Of a stretch of DNA of 64,000 bases, positions 1-7,927 are shown piece after piece. The notes beneath the pieces are model-generated. The model was not told where the DNA came from. It saw nothing but the letters and a program-made list of their open reading frames with translations, and ran no database searches. Source of the stretch: Lichenicoccus sp965276875 (lineage in GTDB: Bacteria; Pseudomonadota; Alphaproteobacteria; Acetobacterales; Acetobacteraceae); the NCBI RefSeq assembly GCF_965276875.1, contig NZ_OZ255701.1, positions 3,410,001 to 3,474,000 on the forward strand, written 5' to 3'. The position numbers and the translations under genes are program-made. Numbering within the stretch: the stretch's first letter is position 1; each line of letters starts with the position of its first letter.

Positions 1-1
1 G

Positions 2-157
2 TCCCAGATCGCGTATGTGCGTCCGGTTCTTGTCGACGGCAACGCAGCGTTCGCTATCCATGCCGCGGACGGCACGCCGATGGCGGTTGCCGGGGACTGT
101 GACGTGGCGTTCGCCGCCATCCGCCAGCACGAGATGATGCCGACGCTTGTTCATTAA
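2..157 (+). CDS. DUF1150 family protein, C-terminal part (5' end outside window)
   Basis: The frame is open from the window edge and ends at TAA 155-157. It encodes about 51 residues containing YVRPV and FAIHAADGTP, and ends in VH. This pattern is typical of the small DUF1150 proteins of alphaproteobacteria, which are about 75-90 residues long and often lie beside hsp20 genes. The function is unknown. The gene converges on hpf with only about 27 bp between the stop codons. The start and the upstream neighbour cannot be seen. Confidence 0.6.
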   Translation, partial: SQIAYVRPVLVDGNAAFAIHAADGTPMAVAGDCDVAFAAIRQHEMMPTLVH

Positions 158-184
158 GGCTGGGGGGGGGTCACCAAACCCGAC

Positions 185-778
185 TCACCGTCCGGCAGGG
201 TCGAGCCAGCCGATGTGACTGTCGGGACGGCGATAGACGACGTTGATCTCGCCACTGGCGCTGTTGCGGAACATCAGGACGATCTGATCCGCAAGGTCGA
301 GCTGCATCACCGCCTCGCCGACAGAGAGATGCGCGATGTCGGTCGCATGCTCGGCGATGATCGTGGCATAGGCGCCATTGGCAGCGCCATTACGGGCACC
401 CGCTTCGGCCGGCTGGCCGTCGTCGTCCTGCCTGAGCACATATTGTCTGCCAATTTCCGGACGGCGCCGCTGCACCAGGTCTCGGGAATGCTCGTTGACC
501 CTGCGGCGGTAGCGTCGCAGCCGCTTGGCGATGTGCTCCGCCGCATCGTCAAAGGCGCCATGCGCGTCTGCCGCCTCGCCTTCCCCGCGGAGCAGCAGGC
601 CACGCGCCGCGCGCACGTTGATGTCGCAGGTAAAGAAGCTGCGCGCCCGTCCAAAGGTGACATTGGCCTCGAGTGCGTTGTCGAAGTATTTTTCGGCAAT
701 CACGTCGAGATGAGCGGTCACCCGGGTGCGCAAGGCGTCCGAGAGATCGATCTGTTTGCCGGCGACGTTGATCTGCAC
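185..778 (-). CDS. hpf: Ribosome hibernation promoting factor, long form
   Basis: This 197-residue protein matches long-form HPF (RaiA/YfiA family). The N-terminal S30AE domain spans roughly residues 1-105 and carries the basic stretch KRLRRYRRR. After a Gly/Ala linker, a C-terminal dimerisation domain (about 135-190) contains AVMQLDLADQ and NVVYRRPDSHIGWL. Long HPF dimerises 70S ribosomes into inactive 100S particles in stationary phase. It lies 43 bp downstream of rpoN on the same strand, the usual proteobacterial order, and is probably cotranscribed with it. The ptsN gene that often follows in this locus is absent here. Confidence 0.93.
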   Translation of the reverse strand: MQINVAGKQIDLSDALRTRVTAHLDVIAEKYFDNALEANVTFGRARSFFTCDINVRAARGLLLRGEGEAADAHGAFDDAAEHIAKRLRRYRRRVNEHSRDLVQRRRPEIGRQYVLRQDDDGQPAEAGARNGAANGAYATIIAEHATDIAHLSVGEAVMQLDLADQIVLMFRNSASGEINVVYRRPDSHIGWLDPAGR

Positions 779-821
779 GCGTGTTCACTCCCCCAGCGAT
801 GATGGGAGGCGGCGCTGTCGC

Positions 822-2342
822 TCAACCGGAGACGGCCTTCTCCCGCTTGCGCTGGACGGAGCTTGGGATCCGCAGCGCCTCACGATATTTGGCCACGGTA
901 CGTCGGGCGATGTCTACGCCCTCACGGCGAAGTGCTGCCACGATGGCGTCATCAGACAGGGTGGCGCGCGGGCTCTCGGCGCCGATCATGCCGCGTATGC
1001 GGTGACGGACCGCTTCAGCACTGTGGCTCTCGCCGGTGACCCCAGCAATCGCGGTAGTGAAGAAGTATTTCAGTTCGAACAGCCCACGTGGCGTGGCGAT
1101 GTATTTGTTCGCGGTGACCCGGCTGACGGTGCTTTCGTGCATCGCCACCGCCTCGGCGATGTCGCGCAGAATTAGCGGCCGCAGATGACCGACGCCGCCC
1201 ACGAGAAAGGCGTCCTGGCGGCGCATCACCTCACCGGCGACCTTCAGGATGGTCTGCGCGCGTTGCTGGAGGGATTTCACCAGCCAGTTGGCGCTGGCCA
1301 GCTTTTCCGCCAGGAACAGCCGCTCCTCGCGTCCGCCCCGCAACGAGACACGGGCGTGAAATGCCTCGCTGACCAACAGCCGAGGCAATGTGTCGGGGTT
1401 GAGCTCCAGGATCCAATCGCCGTTCAGGCCGTGACGCATTAGCACGTCCGGCATGATCGGTGGCGAGGAGCCGGTGTCGTAGCCGGTGGCGGGCTTCGGA
1501 TCGAGCGCCCTGATTTCGGCGATCATGTCCGCGAGGTCCTCGGCATCGACGCCGCAGAGCGCCTGCAGCCGCTTGTGCTCGCGCCGTCCAAGCAGATCGA
1601 GGTTGTCGAGCAGGGCCGCCATCGCCGGGTCGAGCCGGTCACGCTCGGCGAGCTGCACGGCCAGGCAGGTGCGCAGGTCGGGCGCGAATAGGCCGATCGG
1701 ATCGAAGCGCATCATTCGCGCCCGCACTGCCGCCACCCGCTCGATTGGCGTGCCCAGGGCCGCGGCCAGCACAGCATCCTCGGTCGCCACCCGGCCGGCC
1801 GGGCAGAGCAACGCGATCAGATGGGCGCCGATCAGCCGGTCGACGGGATCGGCGAAGCTCAGCCGCAATTGCTCGCCGAGATGGTCGCGCAGGCTGCGCG
1901 GCTCCCCCGCGACGTTCTCGATGAAGTAGCCGTCGCCATCGCCGGTTCTGCCGGACGCGGCGAAGTCCTGCGTTCGCTGGGTCGCCCCATGCTCGTGCGC
2001 GGGTGACTGGTCGTCATAGCCGCCGGCGTCGAACTGCTCGGCATAGTCGGAATCGAGCGGGGCTGCTTCCCGGGCCGGCAGCGTGCCGGCGCCGATCAGC
2101 AGGTCGCTGCCGAGCAATGCGGCCTCGCGCCCTGCGACCGGCCGCTGATCCAGGGCTGGCCGTTCGAGCACCGCGTCGGCGGTCTCGTCGCGCTCAAGTA
2201 ACGGGTTGCGCTCAAGCTCCTCCTCGATGAACGCCGCGACTTCGAGGTTGGTGAATTGCAGCAGCTTGATGGCTTGACGCAGCTGCGGCGTCATGATCAG
2301 CGATTGGCTCTGCCTGAGTTCCAGCCGTGGTCCGAGTGCCAT
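822..2342 (-). CDS. rpoN: RNA polymerase sigma-54 factor
   Basis: This 506-residue protein directs RNA polymerase to -24/-12 promoters that need AAA+ activators. The N-terminal activator-interacting region is Gln/Leu rich (LELRQSQSLIMTPQLRQAI), followed by an acidic linker. The core-binding domain occupies about residues 120-310. The C-terminal DNA-binding part ends with the RpoN box ARRTVAKYRE near residue 480. I start at ATG 2340-2342 because family homology begins there; the frame stays open upstream only as a shadow of lptB. The lptB stop lies 11 bp upstream, so rpoN is probably translated from the lpt transcript. Confidence 0.95.
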   Translation of the reverse strand: MALGPRLELRQSQSLIMTPQLRQAIKLLQFTNLEVAAFIEEELERNPLLERDETADAVLERPALDQRPVAGREAALLGSDLLIGAGTLPAREAAPLDSDYAEQFDAGGYDDQSPAHEHGATQRTQDFAASGRTGDGDGYFIENVAGEPRSLRDHLGEQLRLSFADPVDRLIGAHLIALLCPAGRVATEDAVLAAALGTPIERVAAVRARMMRFDPIGLFAPDLRTCLAVQLAERDRLDPAMAALLDNLDLLGRREHKRLQALCGVDAEDLADMIAEIRALDPKPATGYDTGSSPPIMPDVLMRHGLNGDWILELNPDTLPRLLVSEAFHARVSLRGGREERLFLAEKLASANWLVKSLQQRAQTILKVAGEVMRRQDAFLVGGVGHLRPLILRDIAEAVAMHESTVSRVTANKYIATPRGLFELKYFFTTAIAGVTGESHSAEAVRHRIRGMIGAESPRATLSDDAIVAALRREGVDIARRTVAKYREALRIPSSVQRKREKAVSG

Positions 2343-2353
2343 GGGAGACGAAG

Positions 2354-3148
2354 CTACAACGAAAAGCGCTCGCCGAGATATACGCGCCGGACATCCTCGT
2401 GCGCGACGACCTCCTCGGGGGCGCCCTGCATCAGCACCTCGCCGCCATGCATGATGTAGGCGCGGTCGATGATCTCCAGGGTCTCGCGGACGTTGTGGTC
2501 GGTGATCAGCACGCCGATGCCGCGATGCTTGAGGTGGGAGACGAGGTCGCGGATCTCGCCGACGGCGATCGGGTCGATGCCGGCGAGCGGCTCGTCGAGC
2601 AGGATGTAGCTGGGTTGGCTTGCCAGCGCGCGGGCGATCTCCAGGCGCCGTCGCTCGCCACCCGAAAGGGCCAGCGACGGCGAGCGACGCAGCTTGGTGA
2701 TGCCGAACTCCCGCAACAGCCCGTCCAGCATCATCTCGCGCCGTCCGAGGTCGGCCTCGACCACTTCCAGGGCCGCCATTATGTTCTGCTCGACATTCAG
2801 GCCGCGGAAGATGCTGGCTTCCTGCGGCAGGTAGCCGATGCCCAGCCTGGCACGGCGATACATCGGCAACTGCGTGATGTCGGCGCCGTCGAGGCTGATC
2901 GCGCCCTCGTCCGGCTGCACCAGTCCCACGATCATGTAGAAGGTGGTGGTCTTGCCGGCGCCGTTCGGCCCGAGCAGCCCCACCGCCTCGCCCCGCTGCA
3001 CCCGGATCGAGACGTTGTGCACCACCGCGCGCTTCTTGTAGGACTTGCCGACGGCATGCGCGATCAGCCCGGCGCCGTCCTCGGGTCTGGAGGCAGCGGC
3101 GGCGGCGTGGTCGGCTGCGTCCAGCTTGCGTGGCGGGATCTCGTTCAC
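2354..3148 (-). CDS. lptB: LPS export ABC transporter ATP-binding protein LptB
   Basis: This 264-residue cytoplasmic ATPase energises the LptB2FGC complex that extracts LPS from the inner membrane. Walker A is GPNGAGKTT at about residues 60-68, the signature LSGGE is at 161-165, Walker B ILLDEP is near 182-187, and the H-loop histidine is in TDHN. No ATG precedes Walker A. I therefore use GTG 3146-3148, whose G-T-G-A overlaps the lptA stop and implies coupled translation. About 25 residues precede the ABC domain, a short extension over the usual family start. Confidence 0.93.
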   Translation of the reverse strand: MNEIPPRKLDAADHAAAAASRPEDGAGLIAHAVGKSYKKRAVVHNVSIRVQRGEAVGLLGPNGAGKTTTFYMIVGLVQPDEGAISLDGADITQLPMYRRARLGIGYLPQEASIFRGLNVEQNIMAALEVVEADLGRREMMLDGLLREFGITKLRRSPSLALSGGERRRLEIARALASQPSYILLDEPLAGIDPIAVGEIRDLVSHLKHRGIGVLITDHNVRETLEIIDRAYIMHGGEVLMQGAPEEVVAHEDVRRVYLGERFSL

Positions 3149-4056
3149 GGTTTTGTCGGTCCGGAGCCGTTCTCGCCCGGGACAATCAGGCCGCGCACGC
3201 GCGCACCAGGCGCTTCGGTCATGGTGGCGAGCCCGGTATGCATGTTGACAATGGCCGCGGCCCCATTGAGCTGGTTCTGACCACGCGTGATGTGGACATT
3301 GCCGACGATACGCGCAATGCCGCTCGCCGGCACATACACGCCGCGGTCGCCGGTCACCGTCTCGGTGCGGGTGCGCACCACAACATCGCCGAAGGCGTCG
3401 ACCTTGCGCAGCTTGCCGGAGGCCGCGACGGCGTCGGTGCCTGGTTTCGGCGCCGGCGCCGCCTTGTCCGCGTCTGGCGCGTCGCTGTAGCCGACCAGCA
3501 CGTCGGCGCGCAGCCGTCGTCCGTCGTTGCTGGTCACCGTGGCGTCGCCGCGACCGACCGACATGCGGGTCTTCGACCAGTATTCCATCTCGTCGCGCGC
3601 GGTCAGCACGTCGGTGGGCGTGGTCAGGCGCAGCGCGTGGCCGGTCAGCACCAGCACCGCCTGGTCGATGTCGTAGACCGCATGGTCGCCCCAGGCCTGG
3701 TCGGTGGCGGTGAAGATATGCACATGGCCGAACGCCTCCAGCCGGTAGATTTCGTTGGCGCCGGTGTCGTCGATGGCGCCGCCGGGCTTTGACGCCGCTT
3801 CGGTCGCCTTTGGGGCCGCACCGGGCTTCTTGCGGTAGAAGGCAACCAAGCGGTCGGCGGTGACCGTGACGTTGCCGCGCACCGCCTGCGCGTCGCCATG
3901 GGCGGTGACCGTCTGCGCCTTCTGGTCCCAGTCGAAGCCGCCGCGCGCGGTCACCGTAATCTGCCCGCCATGCGACAGATCGATCGCCTGCGCCCAGGCC
4001 GGCGCGGCCGAAAGCCACAGGCAGCACACGGCGAGGAGGATCAGTCCCAGTCTCAT
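3145..4056 (-). CDS. lptA: Periplasmic LPS transport protein LptA (long form)
   Basis: This 303-residue protein begins with a clear Sec signal peptide (hydrophobic stretch about 3-18, cleavage after AWA near residue 22). OstA/LptA beta-jellyroll repeats follow, for example the QITVTARGGFDWDQ and VTADRLVAFY segments. LptA forms the periplasmic bridge that carries LPS from LptC to LptD. It is much longer than E. coli LptA (about 185 residues) and has two low-complexity Lys/Pro/Ala insertions, near residues 76-90 and 195-215. Gene order lptC-lptA-lptB supports the call. Confidence 0.88.
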   Translation of the reverse strand: MRLGLILLAVCCLWLSAAPAWAQAIDLSHGGQITVTARGGFDWDQKAQTVTAHGDAQAVRGNVTVTADRLVAFYRKKPGAAPKATEAASKPGGAIDDTGANEIYRLEAFGHVHIFTATDQAWGDHAVYDIDQAVLVLTGHALRLTTPTDVLTARDEMEYWSKTRMSVGRGDATVTSNDGRRLRADVLVGYSDAPDADKAAPAPKPGTDAVAASGKLRKVDAFGDVVVRTRTETVTGDRGVYVPASGIARIVGNVHITRGQNQLNGAAAIVNMHTGLATMTEAPGARVRGLIVPGENGSGPTKP

Positions 4057-4069
4057 CGCGCGCGAGTCC

Positions 4070-4771
4070 TCATCGCGCAGGAGTCGGGGCGCGGTCGTCG
4101 TTCAGCACCAGACGCGCCGGGCCGCGAAATTGCGCCACCCCGTCACGCTGCGAGACGAAGTCGCCCTGGGCGTCAAGCACGCCGAACGGCCCCTCGGCAT
4201 GCACCCAGTCGTTGGCGGCGAGCACCCCGCGCTTGATGTCGATCGTGGCATTCGGTGCATGCATCAGGGTGCCATCATCGCGATAGAGAGTAACGCCGCC
4301 GGACAGGTCCAGGATCTGCTCATGCGGCATGTAGACCCCGGCGCGTGCGTGCACCAGCATCCAGCGACCGTCACGGCTCAGCGTGTCGGCAATCGGCCGG
4401 GTCAGATTTATCTGGTCGGGGCCAACCTGGCGGGCCTCGTCCGCCGTGATCATGTAGGGCTGGCCGTGTGCATCGAGCCCATGATAGCGCACGCCCTGCA
4501 TCTGACCGCTGCCGGCCTGCACCGCGGCGACCTGCCGGTAGGCGACACGACCGGCATTCACCGCCCGGTCAAATTCCGGCCAGGCCGCGATCGAACCGAG
4601 CAGCACCAGGGCCGCGAGCGGCAGCAGCCACTTGGTCCAGACCAGCAGCAGCCGGCGGCGGGCCTGGGCATGCTTGCTGGGGGGCCGCCGGAGCAGGCCC
4701 CGGTCCAGACCCCCAAACCGCTCGAACTCCGGCCTGCTTCCCGATCCTCGCTCTGGCGGCCGCTGCTCCAT
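4070..4771 (-). CDS. lptC: LPS export system protein LptC
   Basis: This 233-residue protein has one N-terminal membrane anchor (LLPLAALVLLGSIAAW, about residues 37-52) and a periplasmic LptC domain with ITADEARQV and LDLSGGVTLYRDDGT, the beta-jellyroll type shared with LptA. LptC receives LPS from LptB2FG. Start ATG 4769-4771 lies 4 bp after the kdsD stop. The frame stays open further upstream, but that part is a shadow of kdsD. It sits directly upstream of lptA on the same strand. Confidence 0.87.
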   Translation of the reverse strand: MEQRPPERGSGSRPEFERFGGLDRGLLRRPPSKHAQARRRLLLVWTKWLLPLAALVLLGSIAAWPEFDRAVNAGRVAYRQVAAVQAGSGQMQGVRYHGLDAHGQPYMITADEARQVGPDQINLTRPIADTLSRDGRWMLVHARAGVYMPHEQILDLSGGVTLYRDDGTLMHAPNATIDIKRGVLAANDWVHAEGPFGVLDAQGDFVSQRDGVAQFRGPARLVLNDDRAPTPAR

Positions 4772-4775
4772 CGTC

Positions 4776-5792
4776 TCACACGATCCCGGCACGCAGCAGG
4801 TCGTGCACATGCAGGATGCCGATCGGACGCAGCCCATCCTCGACCACGAACAGGCTGGTGATCGGCCGCGGCCCGGCATTCATCAGCCGCAGGGCTTCCG
4901 CCGCCAGCAGGCCGGGTGCGATCGTGCGCGGCGCGCGGTTCATGACCTCGCCGGTGCGCAAGCGTGCCAGGTCGCGACCGGCACTTGGATCCAGCGCCCG
5001 ACGCAGGTCGCCATCGGTGATGATGCCGACCAGACGCCCGTCTGTGCCGGTAATGCCGAGGCAGCCGAACGCCTTGCCGGTCATCAGCATCACCGCTTGC
5101 AGCATCGGCAGGTCGGGACCGGCGAGCGGCATCGCTTCCCCGGTATGCATCAGCTCGGCGACCCGTCGCAGCCGCGCGCCGAGCCTGCCACCCGGATGGA
5201 AGACGCCGAAATCGCCCGGCCCGAAGCCGCGTCGTTGCAGCAGCGCCACCGCGAGCGCGTCACCGAGGGCGAGCTGCATGGTGGTGCTGGTGGTCGGTGC
5301 CAATCCCATCGGACAGGCCTCGGCTGCTTCCGGCAGGGTCAGCACGATGTCCGCGGCGCGCGCCAGCGTGCTGTCGGCGCGCGAGGTGATCGCGATCAAG
5401 GTGAGGCCGAAGCGCTTGCAATGGGCGATGACGTCGGCGAGTTCGGCGGTCTCGCCGGAGTTCGACAAAGCGAGCACCGCGTCACCAGGCTGGATCATGC
5501 CGAGATCGCCGTGCGAGGCCTCGGCGGGATGAACGAACAGCGACGGCGTGCCGGTCGAGGCCAGGGTCGCCTGGATCTTGCGCCCTATATGGCCGGACTT
5601 GCCGATCCCGCACACCACGAGCCGGCCGGGCAGGGCGGCGATCGCATCGAGGGCTGCGACCAACCCGTCGCCAAGCGGCGCACCTGGGGCAAGCGCGCTG
5701 GCCAGCGCATCCAGGCCGCCAGCTTCGGCGCGCAGCACGTCGACCGCAATGCGCAGATCCTGGTCGGCCATCGTGGCAAGGCGCTCATTCAT
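4776..5792 (-). CDS. kdsD: D-arabinose 5-phosphate isomerase, KpsF/GutQ family
   Basis: This 338-residue cytoplasmic enzyme converts D-ribulose 5-phosphate to D-arabinose 5-phosphate, the first step toward Kdo. The SIS domain (about 45-175) contains GIGKSGHIGRKIQATLAS and HPAEASHGDLGMI. Two CBS domains follow (about 215-335). Length matches the family (about 325-340). I chose ATG 5790-5792 (MNERLA) because the upstream open frame lacks homology. It precedes lptC, so Kdo supply and LPS export are linked in one operon. Confidence 0.92.
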   Translation of the reverse strand: MNERLATMADQDLRIAVDVLRAEAGGLDALASALAPGAPLGDGLVAALDAIAALPGRLVVCGIGKSGHIGRKIQATLASTGTPSLFVHPAEASHGDLGMIQPGDAVLALSNSGETAELADVIAHCKRFGLTLIAITSRADSTLARAADIVLTLPEAAEACPMGLAPTTSTTMQLALGDALAVALLQRRGFGPGDFGVFHPGGRLGARLRRVAELMHTGEAMPLAGPDLPMLQAVMLMTGKAFGCLGITGTDGRLVGIITDGDLRRALDPSAGRDLARLRTGEVMNRAPRTIAPGLLAAEALRLMNAGPRPITSLFVVEDGLRPIGILHVHDLLRAGIV

Positions 5793-5838
5793 CCGGAGGC
5801 TGTACGGCGTGGCCGCGGCGCGCGTCAAATCCCTGTCC

Positions 5839-6504
5839 TCAGTGGGCGAAGAGGTCCGGATCCTCATAGCCGAGCACGTCGAGACGGGCGCGCGTCGGCA
5901 GGAAGGCGAAGGCCTCGAGTGCCAAACCCAGCCGATCCTCGCGCACCAGCAAGCCCTCCAGCCGCTCCCACAGCGCATGCAGATGCAACACATCGGAGGC
6001 GGCGTAGCTCAACTGCTCCGGGGTAAGTGCCGCCGCACCCCAGTCCGAGCTCTGTTGCTGCTTGTTCAGCTCGACACCGAGCAGTTCGCGGCAAAGCTCG
6101 CGCAGGCCATGCCGGTCAGTGAAGGTGCGCACCAGCTTGGCCGCGATCTTGGTGCAGCGCACCGGCGCGACGGTGATCCCCAGCGCATGCTGCAGGATAC
6201 CGACATCGAAGCGGGCGAAATGCATCAGCTTGAGCAAAGCCGGATCGGCGAGTAGGCGTTTCAGGTTCGGGCAATCGGCGCCACGGCCGCCGAGGCTCGC
6301 GGGAATGATCTGCACCAGATGCACCTGCCGCTCGACGCCGGACGGCGCACCACAAAGCTGCACCAGGCAGAGCCGATCGCGATGCGGCCTGAGCCCCATG
6401 GTCTCGGTATCGACGGCAACTGCGCCCTCGAAGTCCAGATCGTCGGGGAGGTCATGGCGATGCAGATGCAGGGTGGCGTTCGGTATGAACTGCGTGATGC
6501 TCAT
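5839..6504 (-). CDS. rnd: Ribonuclease D, short form
   Basis: This 221-residue 3'-5' exoribonuclease has the DEDD motifs: VDTETMG (Exo I), HFARFDVGIL (Exo II) and SYAASDVLHLHALW (Exo III, DEDDy type). It consists only of the catalytic domain and lacks the C-terminal HRDC domains of E. coli RNase D (375 residues), as is common in alphaproteobacteria. The open frame extends upstream into tRNA-Leu, so I use ATG 6502-6504, preceded by GGCGAG. RNase D trims tRNA 3' ends and here lies just downstream of a tRNA. Confidence 0.9.
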   Translation of the reverse strand: MSITQFIPNATLHLHRHDLPDDLDFEGAVAVDTETMGLRPHRDRLCLVQLCGAPSGVERQVHLVQIIPASLGGRGADCPNLKRLLADPALLKLMHFARFDVGILQHALGITVAPVRCTKIAAKLVRTFTDRHGLRELCRELLGVELNKQQQSSDWGAAALTPEQLSYAASDVLHLHALWERLEGLLVREDRLGLALEAFAFLPTRARLDVLGYEDPDLFAH

Positions 6505-6523
6505 CTCGCCGCCCCCATCCGTC

Positions 6524-6610
6524 TGGTGCCCAGGAGAAGACTCGAACTTCCACGTCCTTTCGGACACAGGTACCTGAAACCTGCGCGTCTACCAATTCCG
6601 CCACCTGGGC
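6524..6610 (-). tRNA. tRNA-Leu (anticodon CAG)
   Basis: This is an 87-nt class II tRNA on the minus strand. Acceptor arm GCCCAGG pairs with CCTGGGC, the discriminator base is A, and the terminal CCA is encoded at 6524-6526. The anticodon stem is CAGGT/ACCTG with loop TTCAGGT, giving anticodon CAG, which reads CUG. A long variable arm and the T-loop sequence TTCGAGTC are present. rnd starts 19 bp downstream on the same strand. Confidence 0.95.
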
Positions 6611-6844
6611 AGAGGTGCGTGGCAGCGGCGTCTAGCGGGGCGCCGCGGCGGCGTCAACTGCCAGGACGCGGCACTGGGTCGGAACCAGGGCCGCCAGCCG
6701 GCGCATGGGTCGCGTGCCGCATTCCCAGGCCCGACGACTACGGCCGTTCGCCGCGACCGCAAAATCGACGGAGAGGTTCAAGATCTCCCGTCTATTGAGC
6801 GCGTTGCGGCGTTTGGATAGGCATGCCGCGTAAGGAGTGGGCGA

Positions 6845-7804
6845 GTGGGTGATCTGATGACGACGCGCAATGTGGCGACCGTGTTCGGCGGCTCGGGCTT
6901 TCTGGGGCGCTATATCGTCAAGCGGCTGGCCGCGCGCGGCGATGTCGTGCGGGTCGCGGTGCGCAATCCGGCGCGGGCCAATGTGCTGCGGCCGATGGGA
7001 CGGGTCGGGCAGGTGGTGCCGTTCTTTGCCTCGATCACCGACGACGCCTCCATGGCGCGGGCGGTCGAGGGGGCAGGCACGGTGGTCAACCTGGTCGGGT
7101 TGCTGGCGGAGGGCAAGCAGGGGGATTTCACCCGGATCCATGAGGAGGGCGCGGGCCGCGTGGCGCGGGCGGCGCGCGCGGCGGGGGTGGCGAGCCTCGT
7201 ACAGATGTCGGCGATCGGCGCCAGCCCGGACAGTCCGAGCAAGTACGGCACCAGCAAGTTCGCCGGCGAGGAGGCGGTGCGCGCGGCGTTTGCCGAAGCG
7301 ATCGTGCTGCGGCCCTCAATCGTGTTCGGGGCGGAGGACGCGTTCTTTAACCGCTTTGCGGCGATGAGCCGGCTGGCCCCGGTCATGCCGGTGTTCTGTG
7401 GCGATACCCGCTTCCAGCCGGTCTATGCCGGCGACGTCGCCGACGCGGTGATCGCCTCCCTGGGTAATCCGGACCTGGTCGGCGGCACGTTCGAGCTGGG
7501 CGGCCCAAAGGTCTGGCGGTTTCGCGAGCTGCTGTCCTGGATGCTCAGCGAGCTGCGGCGAAAGCGGATCATGATCGACGTGCCGATGGGTCTGGCGCGC
7601 ATGCAGGCGACGCTGCTGGAGTTTGTCCCCGGCAAGCCGCTGACCCGCGACCAGTTGGCGATGCTCGCGCGCGACAATGTGGTGGGTGAGGGGGCGGCGG
7701 GGTTCGAAGCCCTGGGTATCCTGCCGACGCCGCTGGAGCTGATCGTGCCCGGCTATATCGGCCGCTACCGCGCCGGCGGCGGCAAGCGAGATGTGCCGGA
7801 ATAG
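6845..7804 (+). CDS. Complex I NDUFA9-like atypical short-chain dehydrogenase
   Basis: This 319-residue protein has an N-terminal Rossmann motif VFGGSGFLGRYIVKRL and a Tyr-Lys pair in KYGTSKFAGEE. It resembles the atypical SDR5/NDUFA9 family, annotated in bacteria as complex I NDUFA9 subunit-like or NAD-dependent epimerase. A link to respiratory NADH dehydrogenase is inferred from the family; no nuo genes are nearby. AAGGAG at 6832-6837 lies 7 bp before GTG 6845 but 19 bp before the in-frame ATG 6857, so the ribosome-binding site favours the GTG start. The gene is followed by a terminator-like hairpin and gltD. Confidence 0.85.
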   Translation: MGDLMTTRNVATVFGGSGFLGRYIVKRLAARGDVVRVAVRNPARANVLRPMGRVGQVVPFFASITDDASMARAVEGAGTVVNLVGLLAEGKQGDFTRIHEEGAGRVARAARAAGVASLVQMSAIGASPDSPSKYGTSKFAGEEAVRAAFAEAIVLRPSIVFGAEDAFFNRFAAMSRLAPVMPVFCGDTRFQPVYAGDVADAVIASLGNPDLVGGTFELGGPKVWRFRELLSWMLSELRRKRIMIDVPMGLARMQATLLEFVPGKPLTRDQLAMLARDNVVGEGAAGFEALGILPTPLELIVPGYIGRYRAGGGKRDVPE

Positions 7805-7872
7805 GGCCGCTTCGGGCCTGATACTCTGGAGCCTTGCGCCTGCCGCAGAGTGGGTGTGATGATAATAGGCCG

Positions 7873-7896
7873 GACAGGACAGTAAACCTGTCTTTT
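7873..7896 (+). terminator. Hairpin followed by T-run before gltD
   Basis: GACAGG (7873-7878) and CCTGTC (7887-7892) form a 6-bp stem with an 8-nt loop, followed by TTTT. It lies between the NDUFA9-like gene and gltD. It could terminate the upstream gene or act in the gltD leader, since gltD starts 31 bp later. The stem is short and the call is tentative. Confidence 0.4.
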
Positions 7897-7927
7897 ACCG
7901 GCATGGCCGTTGCCATAATCTCGCCGC

